Positions 25,194 to 33,787 are shown, counted from the first letter of the stretch. The stretch: 64,000 nt of DNA from Virgibacillus_F necropolis_A (GCF_044793635.1 NZ_CP084992.1:248001-312000); one strand, 5' to 3'. Translations and numbers: made by a program. Notes: generated from the letters alone by a model not told the origin.

Positions 25194-25412
25194 TTACTTT
25201 TCTTTTATCAAATATACATCCCAAAGTTCATCAAACACTTGTAATGCATTTGTGAAGGGACTGTTCCATTCTAAATAATTGCTAATTTCATCATAATCCG
25301 TTGAATGTTTCGGAAAACTACTATCGTAAAAAACGAAATCTGCTAAACGGCTTTGATCAGTGGGTTTCTTTTTCCCTCGATATGTCAAAATAAAATGATA
25401 AAATGAACGCAT
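25194..25412 (-). CDS. yozE: YozE family protein (UPF0346)
   Basis: 72 residues with the YozE SAM-like fold sequence: MRSFYHFILTYRGKKKPTDQ, SRLADFVFYDSSFPKHSTDY, ISNYLEWNSPFTNALQVFDE. No function is known for the family. It lies 13 bp after tatC on the same strand, behind GTGAGGTGC, and ends the tat operon before a terminator. Confidence 0.88.
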   Translation of the reverse strand: MRSFYHFILTYRGKKKPTDQSRLADFVFYDSSFPKHSTDYDEISNYLEWNSPFTNALQVFDELWDVYLIKEK

Positions 25413-25425
25413 CCATGCACCTCAC

Positions 25426-26190
25426 TTACTCAATTGTGTCTTTTTCCATAAACTCCTGATGTTTTTTCAACTTTTTTCTATAAACAGCTTTTGAACAATA
25501 AATACTAATTTCATACAAAAGAATTAGTGGAATAGCTACTATTGTTTGTAGTATAAAATCTGGTGGTGTCACAATGGTTCCAATAATAACTAAAACGAAA
25601 TATGCGTATTTCCTTACCTTTCTCATATAATCCGGTGTAATTACACCCAAACTAGTTAAAAACATAGCTATGATTGGTATTTCGAATAGTATAGCAAATG
25701 GAAGAGTTACATGCAGCATAAATTTAAAGTACTTATCTACGGTGAAAAGCTCGTTAAACATTCCATCATTTAATGATAGAAGAAATGGTAAAATGAGCTC
25801 AACAAAAAGAAAGTAACCAAACGCTAAACCAATTAGAAACAAAATAAAAATGGCTGGTATGTATGCTAAAGATGCTTTTTGTTCATTAGGTGTTAATCCA
25901 GGTTTAATAAATAACCAAATTTGCAAGCATAGAATAGGTATGGTAACTATTAGAGCAACAAGACCTGCCATCGTAAAATAAATCCATATGATATCACCAG
26001 GACTAGTTACATTCAATGTAAAATCGAGATCATTAACAAAAAAGCCATAAATCTCTTTTACATAAATAAACCCTACGATAAAAAACCCCACAAAAAAAAT
26101 TGCCGTAACAATTAATCTATTTCTAAGTTCAGATAAATGTCCTGTGACATTCATTTCTTTTTCAAGCTGATTTTCTTGTTCTTCTGACAT
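25426..26190 (-). CDS. tatC: TatC, twin-arginine translocase subunit
   Basis: 254 residues with six transmembrane helices. The N-terminal motif MNVTGHLSELRNRLIV carries the conserved HLxELRxR. Later come the conserved FIKPGLTPNEQKAS loop and YMRKVRKYAYFVLVIIGTIVTPPD. TatC is the receptor for twin-arginine signal peptides and works with TatA to export folded proteins. It follows two tatA genes, so this is a minimal TatAC system. The start at 26190 is preceded by AGGAGAGTG. Confidence 0.96.
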   Translation of the reverse strand: MSEEQENQLEKEMNVTGHLSELRNRLIVTAIFFVGFFIVGFIYVKEIYGFFVNDLDFTLNVTSPGDIIWIYFTMAGLVALIVTIPILCLQIWLFIKPGLTPNEQKASLAYIPAIFILFLIGLAFGYFLFVELILPFLLSLNDGMFNELFTVDKYFKFMLHVTLPFAILFEIPIIAMFLTSLGVITPDYMRKVRKYAYFVLVIIGTIVTPPDFILQTIVAIPLILLYEISIYCSKAVYRKKLKKHQEFMEKDTIE

Positions 26191-26256
26191 TATTTCACTC
26201 TCCTAGAGCTTAAGCACAAAAGAAGATGTAAGGCAATTCCCCTACACCTTCCAACA

Positions 26257-26451
26257 TTAGTTTGATGATTTGTCATTTTTGTCTTTTTTATCGGATTCAT
26301 CGTCACTCATAATATCTTTTGTTGCATTTTTAAATTCTTTTAATGAACTACCAAATGATTTTCCTATCTCTGGTAATTTAGAAGGACCAAAAATGACTAA
26401 AGCGATTACGAGGATAATAATTAATCCAGGTACACCAATGTTACTTAACAT
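26257..26451 (-). CDS. tatA: TatA (second copy)
   Basis: 64 residues. One N-terminal helix (GVPGLIIILVIALVIFGP) is followed by the TatA hinge FGPSKLPEIGKSFGSSLKEF, the amphipathic helix and an acidic/lysine tail (SDDESDKKDKNDKSSN). It polymerises to form the Tat pore. GGAGTG lies upstream. It shares about two-thirds of its N-terminal half with the copy at 26473 and probably arose by tandem duplication. Confidence 0.93.
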   Translation of the reverse strand: MLSNIGVPGLIIILVIALVIFGPSKLPEIGKSFGSSLKEFKNATKDIMSDDESDKKDKNDKSSN

Positions 26452-26472
26452 ATAAAATCACTCCGAAAGATA

Positions 26473-26679
26473 TTATTTACTTTCTTCACCCTTAACAATA
26501 GCTTTTACCTCTTTTATATCATCTGCAGCATCACCTGTTAAATCACGTGCAGAATTTTTAAATTCACGTAATGTTTGACCGGCAGCTTTTCCAATTTCCG
26601 GCAATTTTTTCGGGCCAAAAACAACTAGCGCTACAATAAGAATTAAGATCAATCCTGGTACTCCAATACTTGATAACAT
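26473..26679 (-). CDS. tatA: TatA (first copy)
   Basis: 68 residues, MLSSIGVPGLILILIVALVV, then FGPKKLPEIGKAAGQTLREF and an amphipathic acidic tail (DAADDIKEVKAIVKGEESK). I place the start at the ATG at 26679, behind AAGGTG; a codon nine bases upstream is also in frame. Two tandem TatA proteins with different tails could serve different substrates or conditions. Tat pathways in Bacillus pair one TatA with one TatC, so the pair is notable. Confidence 0.92.
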   Translation of the reverse strand: MLSSIGVPGLILILIVALVVFGPKKLPEIGKAAGQTLREFKNSARDLTGDAADDIKEVKAIVKGEESK

Positions 26680-26826
26680 GTATAACACCTTCTTTACTAG
26701 ATAATCTCATTATACTTCAATAAAAAATTCATAGTTATAAATTTAAAAAATATCACACAAAGTTCAAAATCAACTATTCTACATTATTCGCTTATAGTTT
26801 AACATGGTTATCGTTCAGATAACAAG

Positions 26827-27405
26827 CTATAATCGTTTCGCCTCTTCATATTGTACGGGATTGTTCATGTTAAAAAAGTGCTTCTCTAGTTCCTTATAAG
26901 GAATGCCTGGGAACTCGTCTACATATTTTACATGAATATGTTCAAATAGCAATTTTACCTTGCGTTCCCCCGAATCTAATTGGCTTTGAAGTTTGTTTAC
27001 TATATTTCTACAATAAACACCAGATAGAGGATGCATTTTCTCCTTATGGATTGGAATAACTGCATCAAACCCTTCCAATTGTTCAAGCAAATACAAATAT
27101 ACTTGTTGATTTACAAAAGGAGTATCACACGCACTAATGAGGAAGACATCTGAATCTACTTGGGAAAGGATCGCCTCAATGCCTGCAAGTGGACCTTGAT
27201 CTTTATACCGATCTTCAACTATAGGTAATCCAAGGTAAGAAAATAAAGATGCGTCATTCGAATTGATAACAATCTCATCACTTATTGATTTCATTTCATC
27301 CGCAATATGCTCAATAACCGTTCTGTTATGTAATGGTAGCAGTGCCTTATTCGTACCCATTCTAGTGGAATGGCCACCTGCTAAAATCACACCACACCTA
27401 TTCAT
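26827..27405 (-). CDS. mobA: MobA-type molybdenum cofactor guanylyltransferase
   Basis: 192 residues with the nucleotidyltransferase signature GVILAGGHSTRMGTNKALLP (LAGGxSxRMGxxK). It continues with GPLAGIEAIL and FLISACDTPFV, where the Asp binds metal. It attaches GMP to molybdopterin in Moco maturation. I chose the ATG at 27405 (MNRCGVILAGG), one base beyond the dfrA stop; upstream in-frame ATGs lie inside dfrA. No other Moco genes are near, so its place after thyA-dfrA is unexpected. Confidence 0.85.
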   Translation of the reverse strand: MNRCGVILAGGHSTRMGTNKALLPLHNRTVIEHIADEMKSISDEIVINSNDASLFSYLGLPIVEDRYKDQGPLAGIEAILSQVDSDVFLISACDTPFVNQQVYLYLLEQLEGFDAVIPIHKEKMHPLSGVYCRNIVNKLQSQLDSGERKVKLLFEHIHVKYVDEFPGIPYKELEKHFFNMNNPVQYEEAKRL

Positions 27406-27406
27406 A

Positions 27407-27898
27407 TTATTGTTTCCGATCATATTGCAGGAAGTAATAATCATATGGATTCTTCTCGTTTTTCTCCCCTTTTTCCTTACTCGTTAAAGTCCATTCATCT
27501 TTAGAAAAAGCAGGAAAATACGTATCACCTTCAAAGGATTCATCGATCCACGTAATATACATACGATCTACAAAAGGTAATACTTGTTCAAAAATCGTTG
27601 CCCCACCAATAACCATAAACTCTTTTTCTGGATTTTTTTCGTTCCATTCTTTTATCGTATTAATGTCATGAATCACTTCAACTTCCTCGGGGTATGAAGG
27701 ATTTTGACTTGTTAATACGACACTTTTTCGGTTTGGTAAAGGTCTACCAAGTGAATCATACGTTTTCCGCCCCATAATCATAGTATGTCCCGTAGTTTTC
27801 TCTTTAAAAAACTTTAGATCTTTTGGCAATTGCCATGGTAAATCATTATTTAAACCTATTACACGATTACGGTCCATTGCGACAACAAATGATAGCAT
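27407..27898 (-). CDS. dfrA: Dihydrofolate reductase
   Basis: 163 residues with DHFR hallmarks: FVVAMDRNRVIGLNNDLPWQ (active-site Asp in the LPW segment), GHTMIMGRKTYDSLGRPLP, FMVIGGATIFEQVLPF and YITWIDESFEGDTYFP. It reduces dihydrofolate to tetrahydrofolate with NADPH, restoring the folate oxidised by ThyA. It follows thyA by 23 bp with a GGAGGGAT ribosome-binding site, forming the usual thyA-dfrA pair. Confidence 0.97.
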   Translation of the reverse strand: MLSFVVAMDRNRVIGLNNDLPWQLPKDLKFFKEKTTGHTMIMGRKTYDSLGRPLPNRKSVVLTSQNPSYPEEVEVIHDINTIKEWNEKNPEKEFMVIGGATIFEQVLPFVDRMYITWIDESFEGDTYFPAFSKDEWTLTSKEKGEKNEKNPYDYYFLQYDRKQ

Positions 27899-27921
27899 AA
27901 TGAATCCCTCCTAGGACAGTA

Positions 27922-28878
27922 TTATACAGCTATTGGTGCTTTAATAGCCGGGTGTGGATTATAGTCCTTTAATTCAAAGTCGTTCATATCAAAATCAAAT
28001 ATACTTGTTTTACCTTTATTTAAGACTAGCTTTGGAAATGGTTTACTATCTCTCCCGAGTTGAATGTTTACCTGGTCAATATGATTCGCATAAATATGTG
28101 CATCTCCAAATGTGTGAATGAATTCTCCAACCTCTAGATCACATTCATGTGCTATTAAATGGGTTAGCAGAGCATAACTTGCGATGTTAAATGGTACTCC
28201 TAAGAAAATATCTGCACTTCTCTGATATAACTGACATGATAATTTGCCATCAGCAACATAAAATTGAAATATTGTATGGCATGGAGGTAATGCCATGTTA
28301 GGGACATCCTCAGGATTCCAAGCTGAAACAATATGCCTTCTCGAATCTGGTTTATTTCGGATAGAATCAATGACTTCTTTCAACTGGTCTATCGTTTCAT
28401 TTTGGGAGGTTCTCCAGTTACGCCACTGCTTTCCATATACAGAACCTAAATCCCCAAATTTTGCTGCAAACGCATCATCTTGTAGAATGCTTTCTTTAAA
28501 AATTGTCATTTGTTCTTGGTATTGTTTATTAAATGCATCATCTGTTTGACATCGATTTCCAAAATCTGTCATATCTGGGCCGGCATATTCTGTGCTTTCT
28601 ACCCAATTTTTAAATGCCCATTCATTCCAAATATTATTATTATTTTCCAACAAAAAGCGGATATTTGTATCCCCTTTAATAAACCACAATAATTCACTTG
28701 CAACTAGACGAAACGGAACCTTTTTAGTAGTTAATAGTGGAAACCCTTGACTTAAATCAAAGCGAATTTGGTGTCCGAAAACAGAATACGTACCTGTATT
28801 TGTTCGATCTTCTTTTTTATTTCCATTGTCAAGAACATGCTGACACATGTCTAAATATGCTTGTTCACCATTATACAT
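27922..28878 (-). CDS. thyA: Thymidylate synthase (ThyA)
   Basis: 318 residues, the longer Lactobacillus-type ThyA with an extra small-domain insert. The catalytic cysteine is C200 in MALPPCHTIFQFYV. Also conserved are the QLYQRSADIFLGVPFNIASYALL dUMP/folate region and FGDAHIYANH. It methylates dUMP to dTMP using methylene-tetrahydrofolate. The ATG is preceded by GCGGAGGCAAG. It is the first gene of thyA-dfrA-mobA. Confidence 0.98.
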   Translation of the reverse strand: MYNGEQAYLDMCQHVLDNGNKKEDRTNTGTYSVFGHQIRFDLSQGFPLLTTKKVPFRLVASELLWFIKGDTNIRFLLENNNNIWNEWAFKNWVESTEYAGPDMTDFGNRCQTDDAFNKQYQEQMTIFKESILQDDAFAAKFGDLGSVYGKQWRNWRTSQNETIDQLKEVIDSIRNKPDSRRHIVSAWNPEDVPNMALPPCHTIFQFYVADGKLSCQLYQRSADIFLGVPFNIASYALLTHLIAHECDLEVGEFIHTFGDAHIYANHIDQVNIQLGRDSKPFPKLVLNKGKTSIFDFDMNDFELKDYNPHPAIKAPIAV

Positions 28879-29054
28879 TTTCTTGCCTCCGCACTTTAAT
28901 AGGATATTCGTAACTTATTGTAACATAACCCGATACTCCATACGAACGAAATCTGGGTGTTTAAGTTACTATTCTTTCTTCCAGGTTTACTATTAAAATG
29001 CAGTTACAATAGCCAAGTTATTGTGACAGCCCCGTATCTTATATGTTAGCCTGC

Positions 29055-29071
29055 TGTAACCTAAACGTAAC
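29055..29071 (+). promoter_or_regulatory. Possible WalR (YycF) box
   Basis: TGTAACCTAAACGTAAC fits TGTWAHN5TGTWAH with one mismatch (C for T at the start of the second half). It lies 75-91 bp upstream of a cell-wall hydrolase gene, the usual kind of WalR target. It is a candidate only. Confidence 0.35.
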
Positions 29072-29145
29072 CTCGTTGGGTCATATAAACAATTATTTTG
29101 TCATAAATCTGTTAGAAGATTCTTATTTAGAAAGGGGATAGTTGT

Positions 29146-30201
29146 GTGTTAAATGCTACTGTAGAAAACGTAGTAAAACAATCGTTCCTGTACAGCTATG
29201 TGTTAAGTCAGCCGTTCGCTGTTTATGTAGATTCGTATCCCATGGTGCAGAGCAAAATACTGTTAGAAGCGGAATATTTGAAATACGGTGAACATGGAGA
29301 GTCCATTCGGGTACTACAGCAAAAACTAAATAAGTTATCCTATTTTGATGATGAAATTGATGGGGATTTCGACATATTAACTGAACATGCATTAAAAAGA
29401 TTTCAAAAGGAACATGGAATTTTTGTCACTGGTCAGGCGGATATGCAAACCCTGCACATCATTATACAGGCAGAAAAAGAAAAATATCTTAATCAGTTAG
29501 TTGACCTATCAGATTCCATTTCACGTGGTATGGTAAGCGAAGATGTTAAGATTGTCCAAGAAGCACTACAATATTTTGGTTATTATAAAGGTGAAATTGA
29601 TAGTAGTTACGGACCGCTAACGGCAAAAGCGATAAAAATAGCTGAGGAAAAACACGACGTTGATCTAACAAAAGAAGTAACCGAAACACACCTTCAGACC
29701 CTACATACTGCTGTTGATCAGAAACTCGATGAAAATAAAAAGGAAAAGATCGAAAAGGAGCCAAAACAAGAAATAGAATCGGATACAAAAGAAGTTGAAG
29801 TCATACAAAAGGAAGAAAAAGCAAAAAAAGTGAAAGTTCAAGCCTCTGCAAATAATGGAGCTGTAAGTATAGCACGTTCATTAATTGGTACTCCATACGT
29901 TTGGGGCGGTGAAACTGTTAATGGTTTCGATTGTAGCGGATTTATACAATATATCTTTGAAAAGCAAAACATTAACGTACCAAGAACAGTTAGTGACATG
30001 TGGAATTTTGCTACCCCTGTTGGAAACCCCTCTGTTGGAGATTTAGTCTTCTATGAAACGTATAAGCCAGGCCCATCCCATATGGGTATTTACATCGGAA
30101 ATAATAAATTCATTCATGCAGGTTCAAATGGTGTAGAAATAACGGATATGAGCTACGCTTATTGGCAAAATAGATATCTTGGTGCTAAACGAGTGAAATA
30201 G
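29146..30201 (+). CDS. Peptidoglycan hydrolase: two PG-binding domains plus NlpC/P60
   Basis: 351 residues. Two peptidoglycan-binding-1 modules (about 45-105, LKYGEHGESIRVLQQKLNKL; and about 128-185, ISRGMVSEDVKIVQEALQYF) are joined by a lysine/glutamate-rich linker (about 190-232) to a C-terminal NlpC/P60 domain. The catalytic residues are C263 (FDCSGF) and H312 (SHMGIYIG). Such enzymes cut the D-Glu-DAP bond in stem peptides. The GTG start has AAAGGGG upstream. The N-terminus has only a weak hydrophobic stretch and no clear signal peptide, so its export route is uncertain. It is a single gene. Confidence 0.88.
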   Translation: MLNATVENVVKQSFLYSYVLSQPFAVYVDSYPMVQSKILLEAEYLKYGEHGESIRVLQQKLNKLSYFDDEIDGDFDILTEHALKRFQKEHGIFVTGQADMQTLHIIIQAEKEKYLNQLVDLSDSISRGMVSEDVKIVQEALQYFGYYKGEIDSSYGPLTAKAIKIAEEKHDVDLTKEVTETHLQTLHTAVDQKLDENKKEKIEKEPKQEIESDTKEVEVIQKEEKAKKVKVQASANNGAVSIARSLIGTPYVWGGETVNGFDCSGFIQYIFEKQNINVPRTVSDMWNFATPVGNPSVGDLVFYETYKPGPSHMGIYIGNNKFIHAGSNGVEITDMSYAYWQNRYLGAKRVK

Positions 30202-30208
30202 ATTAACA

Positions 30209-30238
30209 AAGGCCCCTTGGATCAACCATGGGGCTCAA
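30209..30238 (+). terminator. Weak hairpin after the NlpC/P60 gene
   Basis: GGCCCC and TGGGGCT pair across a 12-nt loop; the T-run is poor. Confidence 0.4.
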
Positions 30239-30277
30239 TATAATTACTTCATTTATACCTGTAATTACTAAATTTCA

Positions 30278-30601
30278 CTAACTGAAAAAAGTAAACGGGA
30301 AAAACAACCAATAGTCATCAACATAGAGAACTAAAATAAGACCAACCATTAATCCTACAATCACAAATAATGTTAACTGCAGATTATTTTTAATTATGTT
30401 AAATGAATATCCAACAGCTAGAAATATGAAAACAAACGTTAACCCTACCGTTATTTGACCAATTGAAAAACCACCTATAAAACTAAAAATGTATGTAAAA
30501 AGCGCTGCAACCCAATAAAGCTGATGATTGCCTTTTATAGCTAGAATGGTAGTTATTACAGTAATGAACAAGGCTGCATAAAAGACGATAGTAAAGAACA
30601 T
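30278..30601 (-). CDS. Small four-helix membrane protein
   Basis: 107 residues, almost all hydrophobic, with four predicted helices (MFFTIVFYAALFITVITTIL, LYWVAALFTYIFSFIGGFSI, TVGLTFVFIFLAVGYSFNII, LTLFVIVGLMVGLILVLYVD). I placed the start at the ATG at 30601, behind GGGGGAG; the frame also extends five codons upstream. I do not recognise the family. It is the last gene of a run fhs-ypgQ-zinc finger-this gene on the minus strand. Confidence 0.65.
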   Translation of the reverse strand: MFFTIVFYAALFITVITTILAIKGNHQLYWVAALFTYIFSFIGGFSIGQITVGLTFVFIFLAVGYSFNIIKNNLQLTLFVIVGLMVGLILVLYVDDYWLFFPFTFFS

Positions 30602-30647
30602 TTTTATCTCCCCCATACTTCCGTGTTTTAATTCGCTAACTTAGCCT

Positions 30648-30947
30648 TTACCACAAAGCCTCTTCCTCATTTGTAATTTCATAATAGACGGGCATTATCA
30701 AAAAAAGTGCTAGGAATGCAATCACTACATAACTAATGATGAAAACTAAAGACACCTGAAAAAATACTAATAAAAACCATATAAACGTAAAAGGCATAGA
30801 CATAAACGAGGATAGCTTTCTTGATTTGGCAGCAAGAAATTGTGTTTCCCCACAATATGGACATTTTAATCTCATTCGGAAAGTAAACATGGTGCGTATT
30901 GTGGCTTTCGAACTCCATGTACGTTGACACTTTTGACACGTTGGCAA
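30648..30947 (-). CDS. TIGR04104-type zinc-finger membrane protein
   Basis: 99 residues. An N-terminal zinc ribbon has two Cys pairs about 20 residues apart (TCQKCQRTWS and LKCPYCGETQF), the spacing of the cxxc_20_cxxc family. Two transmembrane helices follow. I chose a TTG start at 30947, which has a strong AAGGAGGG eight bases upstream. The longer in-frame version would begin inside the preceding gene. The function is unknown. Confidence 0.75.
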   Translation of the reverse strand: MPTCQKCQRTWSSKATIRTMFTFRMRLKCPYCGETQFLAAKSRKLSSFMSMPFTFIWFLLVFFQVSLVFIISYVVIAFLALFLIMPVYYEITNEEEALW

Positions 30948-30970
30948 TGTAATCCCTCCTTCGCTATGGA

Positions 30971-31570
30971 CTAGTCCTTCCACTCACGAAAAAACTGATC
31001 TAAATAAGCTTCCATAAATGCGTGACGCTCCTGTGCTATCTTTATAGCAGTTGGGGTATTCATTAGATTTTTCAACTTTAGTAATTTATCGTAAAAATGC
31101 TGGATAGATGTATTTTCTGGATTTTCATCATGATAAATGAGTTGCTCTTTGGTTCCACCGTATGCAAACACCCGTGAAATGCCTATTGCGCCAATTGCAT
31201 CTAGTCTGTCCGCATCCTGAACGATTTCTCCTGCTAGTGTTGCCGGTGTTTTACCTTTACTGAAGGAAACATCTTTGATTGCTTCATAAATTAGTTCAAT
31301 CGAATTCCTATCAATCTCTATTTTTGTTAATATATCATCCATTTCATTTCTGGCTTGTTCAGGGTTTGTAAATAATTTCTTATCTCCAATATCATGCAGC
31401 CATGCAGCCGTTTCACAAATAAATGAATCGGCTCCTTCTTTTTCTGCTATAGTTTTAGCCATTCGTGCAACACGTTCCATATGATAATAATCATGTCCTG
31501 TGGCATCATTATGAAATAGCTCGAAGACATAGTCGCGAATTGTTTGAAGCTGGTCTTTTTTTCTATCCAT
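30971..31570 (-). CDS. ypgQ: YpgQ-like HD-domain phosphohydrolase
   Basis: 199 residues of the HD superfamily. Metal-binding residues are in GHDYYHMERVARMAKTIAEK (H) and ETAAWLHDIGDKKLF (HD), with a later Asp in VQDADRLDAIGAIGISR. B. subtilis YpgQ hydrolyses (deoxy)nucleoside triphosphates to the monophosphate and pyrophosphate. The ATG overlaps the fhs stop by one base (TAATG), so it is coupled to fhs. Confidence 0.85.
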   Translation of the reverse strand: MDRKKDQLQTIRDYVFELFHNDATGHDYYHMERVARMAKTIAEKEGADSFICETAAWLHDIGDKKLFTNPEQARNEMDDILTKIEIDRNSIELIYEAIKDVSFSKGKTPATLAGEIVQDADRLDAIGAIGISRVFAYGGTKEQLIYHDENPENTSIQHFYDKLLKLKNLMNTPTAIKIAQERHAFMEAYLDQFFREWKD

Positions 31571-33240
31571 TAAAACAACCCTATTATTTTTCCGTCTTCT
31601 GTTACATCCATATTATATGCAGCAGGTTCCTTAGGTAATCCTGGCATTGTCATCATTTCACCTGTTAACACAACGATAAATCCAGCACCTATTGATGCAT
31701 GTAATTCGCGAATCGACACAGTGAACCCTTCAGGTCGGCCAAGTAAAGTTGGATCATCACTTAAGGAGTATTGTGTTTTGGCCATGCAGATTGGTAACTT
31801 GCCCCATCCTTGTTTTTCATAAAAAACAAGTTGTTTTTTTGCTTTTTGGGAAAACTCTATATCGTCTGCACCATAAATTTTTTGGGCAATCATTCTAATT
31901 TTCGTTTCTAATGTTGCATTAACATCATACGTATATTGGAAATCACGCTCATTTGAAGCGGTTTTACCAATAACTTTATCTGCTAGCTCTATTCCACCTG
32001 CTCCACCTTTTGACCATACATCTGTTAGTGCAACTTCTGCACCATTGGATTCACACCATGTTTGTATAAAATCTGTTTCAGCTTCAGTATCTGTTGGAAA
32101 TTTATTAATAGCGACGACATATGGCAAACCAAATTGTTCAATTGTTTCCATATGCTTTTTTAAATTAGCCATCCCATTTTTCAATGCCTTAACATTTTCT
32201 TCTTTAAGGTTATTTTTATCGACACCCCCATGCATTTTCAAAGCACGTACTGTTGCAACAATTACAACTGCAGAAGTATCAATATCTCCAGCTCGTGACT
32301 TAATATCAAGAAATTTTTCTGCACCTAAATCGGCACCGAAACCAGCTTCTGTTACGACGTAATCCCCGAGCTTAGCTGCTGTTTTTGTTGCCATAATACT
32401 GTTGCATCCATGAGCAATATTAGCAAATGGCCCTCCATGGATAATTGCAGGAGTGCTTTCGGTAGTTTGAACTAGATTTGGTTTTATAGCATCTTTTAAA
32501 AGTAATGTTAAAGCTCCCTCGATTTTTAAATCTCTAACAGTAACTGGCTCTTCATCGTATGTATAGCCGATTACAATTCGTGAAATGCGCTCCTTTAAAT
32601 CTTCCAATCCAATTGATAAACATAATATAGCCATAATTTCAGATGCTACGGTAATTGTAAATCCATCTTCACGTGGAACTCCTCGAAGCGGTCCTCCCAG
32701 TCCAACAACAATTTGTCTTAGCACTCGATCATTCATATCCATTACACGCTTCCATTCCACTCTTCGTGGATCAATATTTAATTCATTACCACGATGAATA
32801 TGATTATCAATGATGGCAGACAATGCATTATTTGCACTGGTTATGGCATGAAGATCCCCTGTGAAATGTAAATTTATGTCTTCCATCGGTAATACCTGTG
32901 AATATCCTCCACCAGCGGCCCCACCTTTCATACCCATTACAGGACCAAGTGAAGGTTCACGCAATGCGATAATTGCTTTTTTATTCAATTTATTTAACGC
33001 TTGTCCTAAACCAACTGTTACCGTAGATTTACCTTCCCCAGCTGGAGTAGGATTGATAGATGTTACAAGAACAACTTTACCATCAGGTTTATCATGTAAT
33101 TTTTTCAAAAGATTATCTGATAGTTTTGCTTTAGTATGACCATATGGTTCAAAGTCCTCTTCAGTTAAATGAAGGTCCTTCGCAATATCTCCTATTGGTT
33201 TTAGTTCTGCTTCTTGCGCAATTTCAATATCTGTTTTCAA
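31570..33240 (-). CDS. fhs: Formate-tetrahydrofolate ligase
   Basis: 556 residues, typical of the family. The ATP-binding loop TPAGEGKST is at 65-73. Other signatures are GGAAGGGYSQVLPMEDINLHF, GGPFANIAHGCNS, TKTAAKLGDYVVTEAGFGADLGAEKF and MPGLPKEPAA near the end. It makes 10-formyl-THF from formate, ATP and THF, feeding purine and formyl-methionine synthesis. I prefer the TTG at 33240 (KTDIEIAQEAEL), which has AAAGGGG at good spacing; the ATG at 33258 lacks one. Confidence 0.97.
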   Translation of the reverse strand: MKTDIEIAQEAELKPIGDIAKDLHLTEEDFEPYGHTKAKLSDNLLKKLHDKPDGKVVLVTSINPTPAGEGKSTVTVGLGQALNKLNKKAIIALREPSLGPVMGMKGGAAGGGYSQVLPMEDINLHFTGDLHAITSANNALSAIIDNHIHRGNELNIDPRRVEWKRVMDMNDRVLRQIVVGLGGPLRGVPREDGFTITVASEIMAILCLSIGLEDLKERISRIVIGYTYDEEPVTVRDLKIEGALTLLLKDAIKPNLVQTTESTPAIIHGGPFANIAHGCNSIMATKTAAKLGDYVVTEAGFGADLGAEKFLDIKSRAGDIDTSAVVIVATVRALKMHGGVDKNNLKEENVKALKNGMANLKKHMETIEQFGLPYVVAINKFPTDTEAETDFIQTWCESNGAEVALTDVWSKGGAGGIELADKVIGKTASNERDFQYTYDVNATLETKIRMIAQKIYGADDIEFSQKAKKQLVFYEKQGWGKLPICMAKTQYSLSDDPTLLGRPEGFTVSIRELHASIGAGFIVVLTGEMMTMPGLPKEPAAYNMDVTEDGKIIGLF

Positions 33241-33352
33241 TACTACATCCCCTTTCATTTATCAATATAACTAGTGTACATTAAATTGGAAAAGAGTTAT
33301 ATGAAAAATACAAAAATAAGGTAAAAGGTAATAAGAATATAGGTTTTTTTCC

Positions 33353-33381
33353 TTGACTGAATAGTCTAAATAAGCTATATT
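33353..33381 (+). promoter_or_regulatory. Promoter of the cold-shock gene
   Basis: TTGACT (33353-33358), a 17-bp spacer and TATATT (33376-33381). The predicted start is near 33388, leaving a leader of about 95 nt, as is usual for cold-shock mRNAs. Confidence 0.75.
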
Positions 33382-33483
33382 GGACACAAGCAAAGAAGAT
33401 GTTTTGAATCATGAATAAGTAGTGATATCGATCTGCTTTGTATTAACACGTTTGACGTGAAAGTTTTTAGGAGGATTAATCAC

Positions 33484-33684
33484 ATGGAAAACGGTACAGT
33501 AAAATGGTTTAATGCGGAAAAAGGCTATGGTTTCATCCAAGTTGAAGATGGAGATGATGTATTTGTACATTATTCAGCTATCCAAGAAGAAGGATTTAAA
33601 TCATTAGAAGAAGGTCAAGCAGTTTCATTTGAAATTATCGAAGGTGAACGCGGACCACAAGCTGCAAACGTCACGAAAAAATAA
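33484..33684 (+). CDS. Cold-shock protein (CspA/CspD family)
   Basis: 66 residues, a single cold-shock domain. RNP1 is KGYGFIQV and RNP2 is VFVHYSAI; GTVKWFNAEKG opens the barrel. It binds single-stranded RNA/DNA and melts mRNA structure. Position 2 has Glu (MENGTVKWF), where many Bacillus paralogs have Gln or Leu. The start is the ATG at 33484 with TAGGAGGA upstream. The in-frame extension to 33457 would consume that site. It is a single gene with its own promoter and terminator. Confidence 0.95.
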   Translation: MENGTVKWFNAEKGYGFIQVEDGDDVFVHYSAIQEEGFKSLEEGQAVSFEIIEGERGPQAANVTKK

Positions 33685-33697
33685 TGGATAAATATAT

Positions 33698-33732
33698 GAA
33701 CCGGTAATCTAAAATGATTACCGGTTTTTTTG
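33698..33732 (+). terminator. Terminator of the cold-shock gene
   Basis: ACCGGTAATC / GATTACCGGT stem with a 6-nt loop, then TTTTTTT. Confidence 0.9.
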
Positions 33733-33735
33733 GTT

Positions 33736-33757
33736 TCTAGCTCCAGCGCCCATTGCC
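33736..33757 (+). repeat. CTAGCTCCAGCGCC repeat (copy at 33.7 kb)
   Basis: A 22-bp run containing CTAGCTCCAGCGCCCATTGC is identical to 57161-57182. The core also occurs inverted at 39254-39268. Confidence 0.7.
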
Positions 33758-33787
33758 ATATTCGTGCGCTTGTGCGTGTATACTCCC

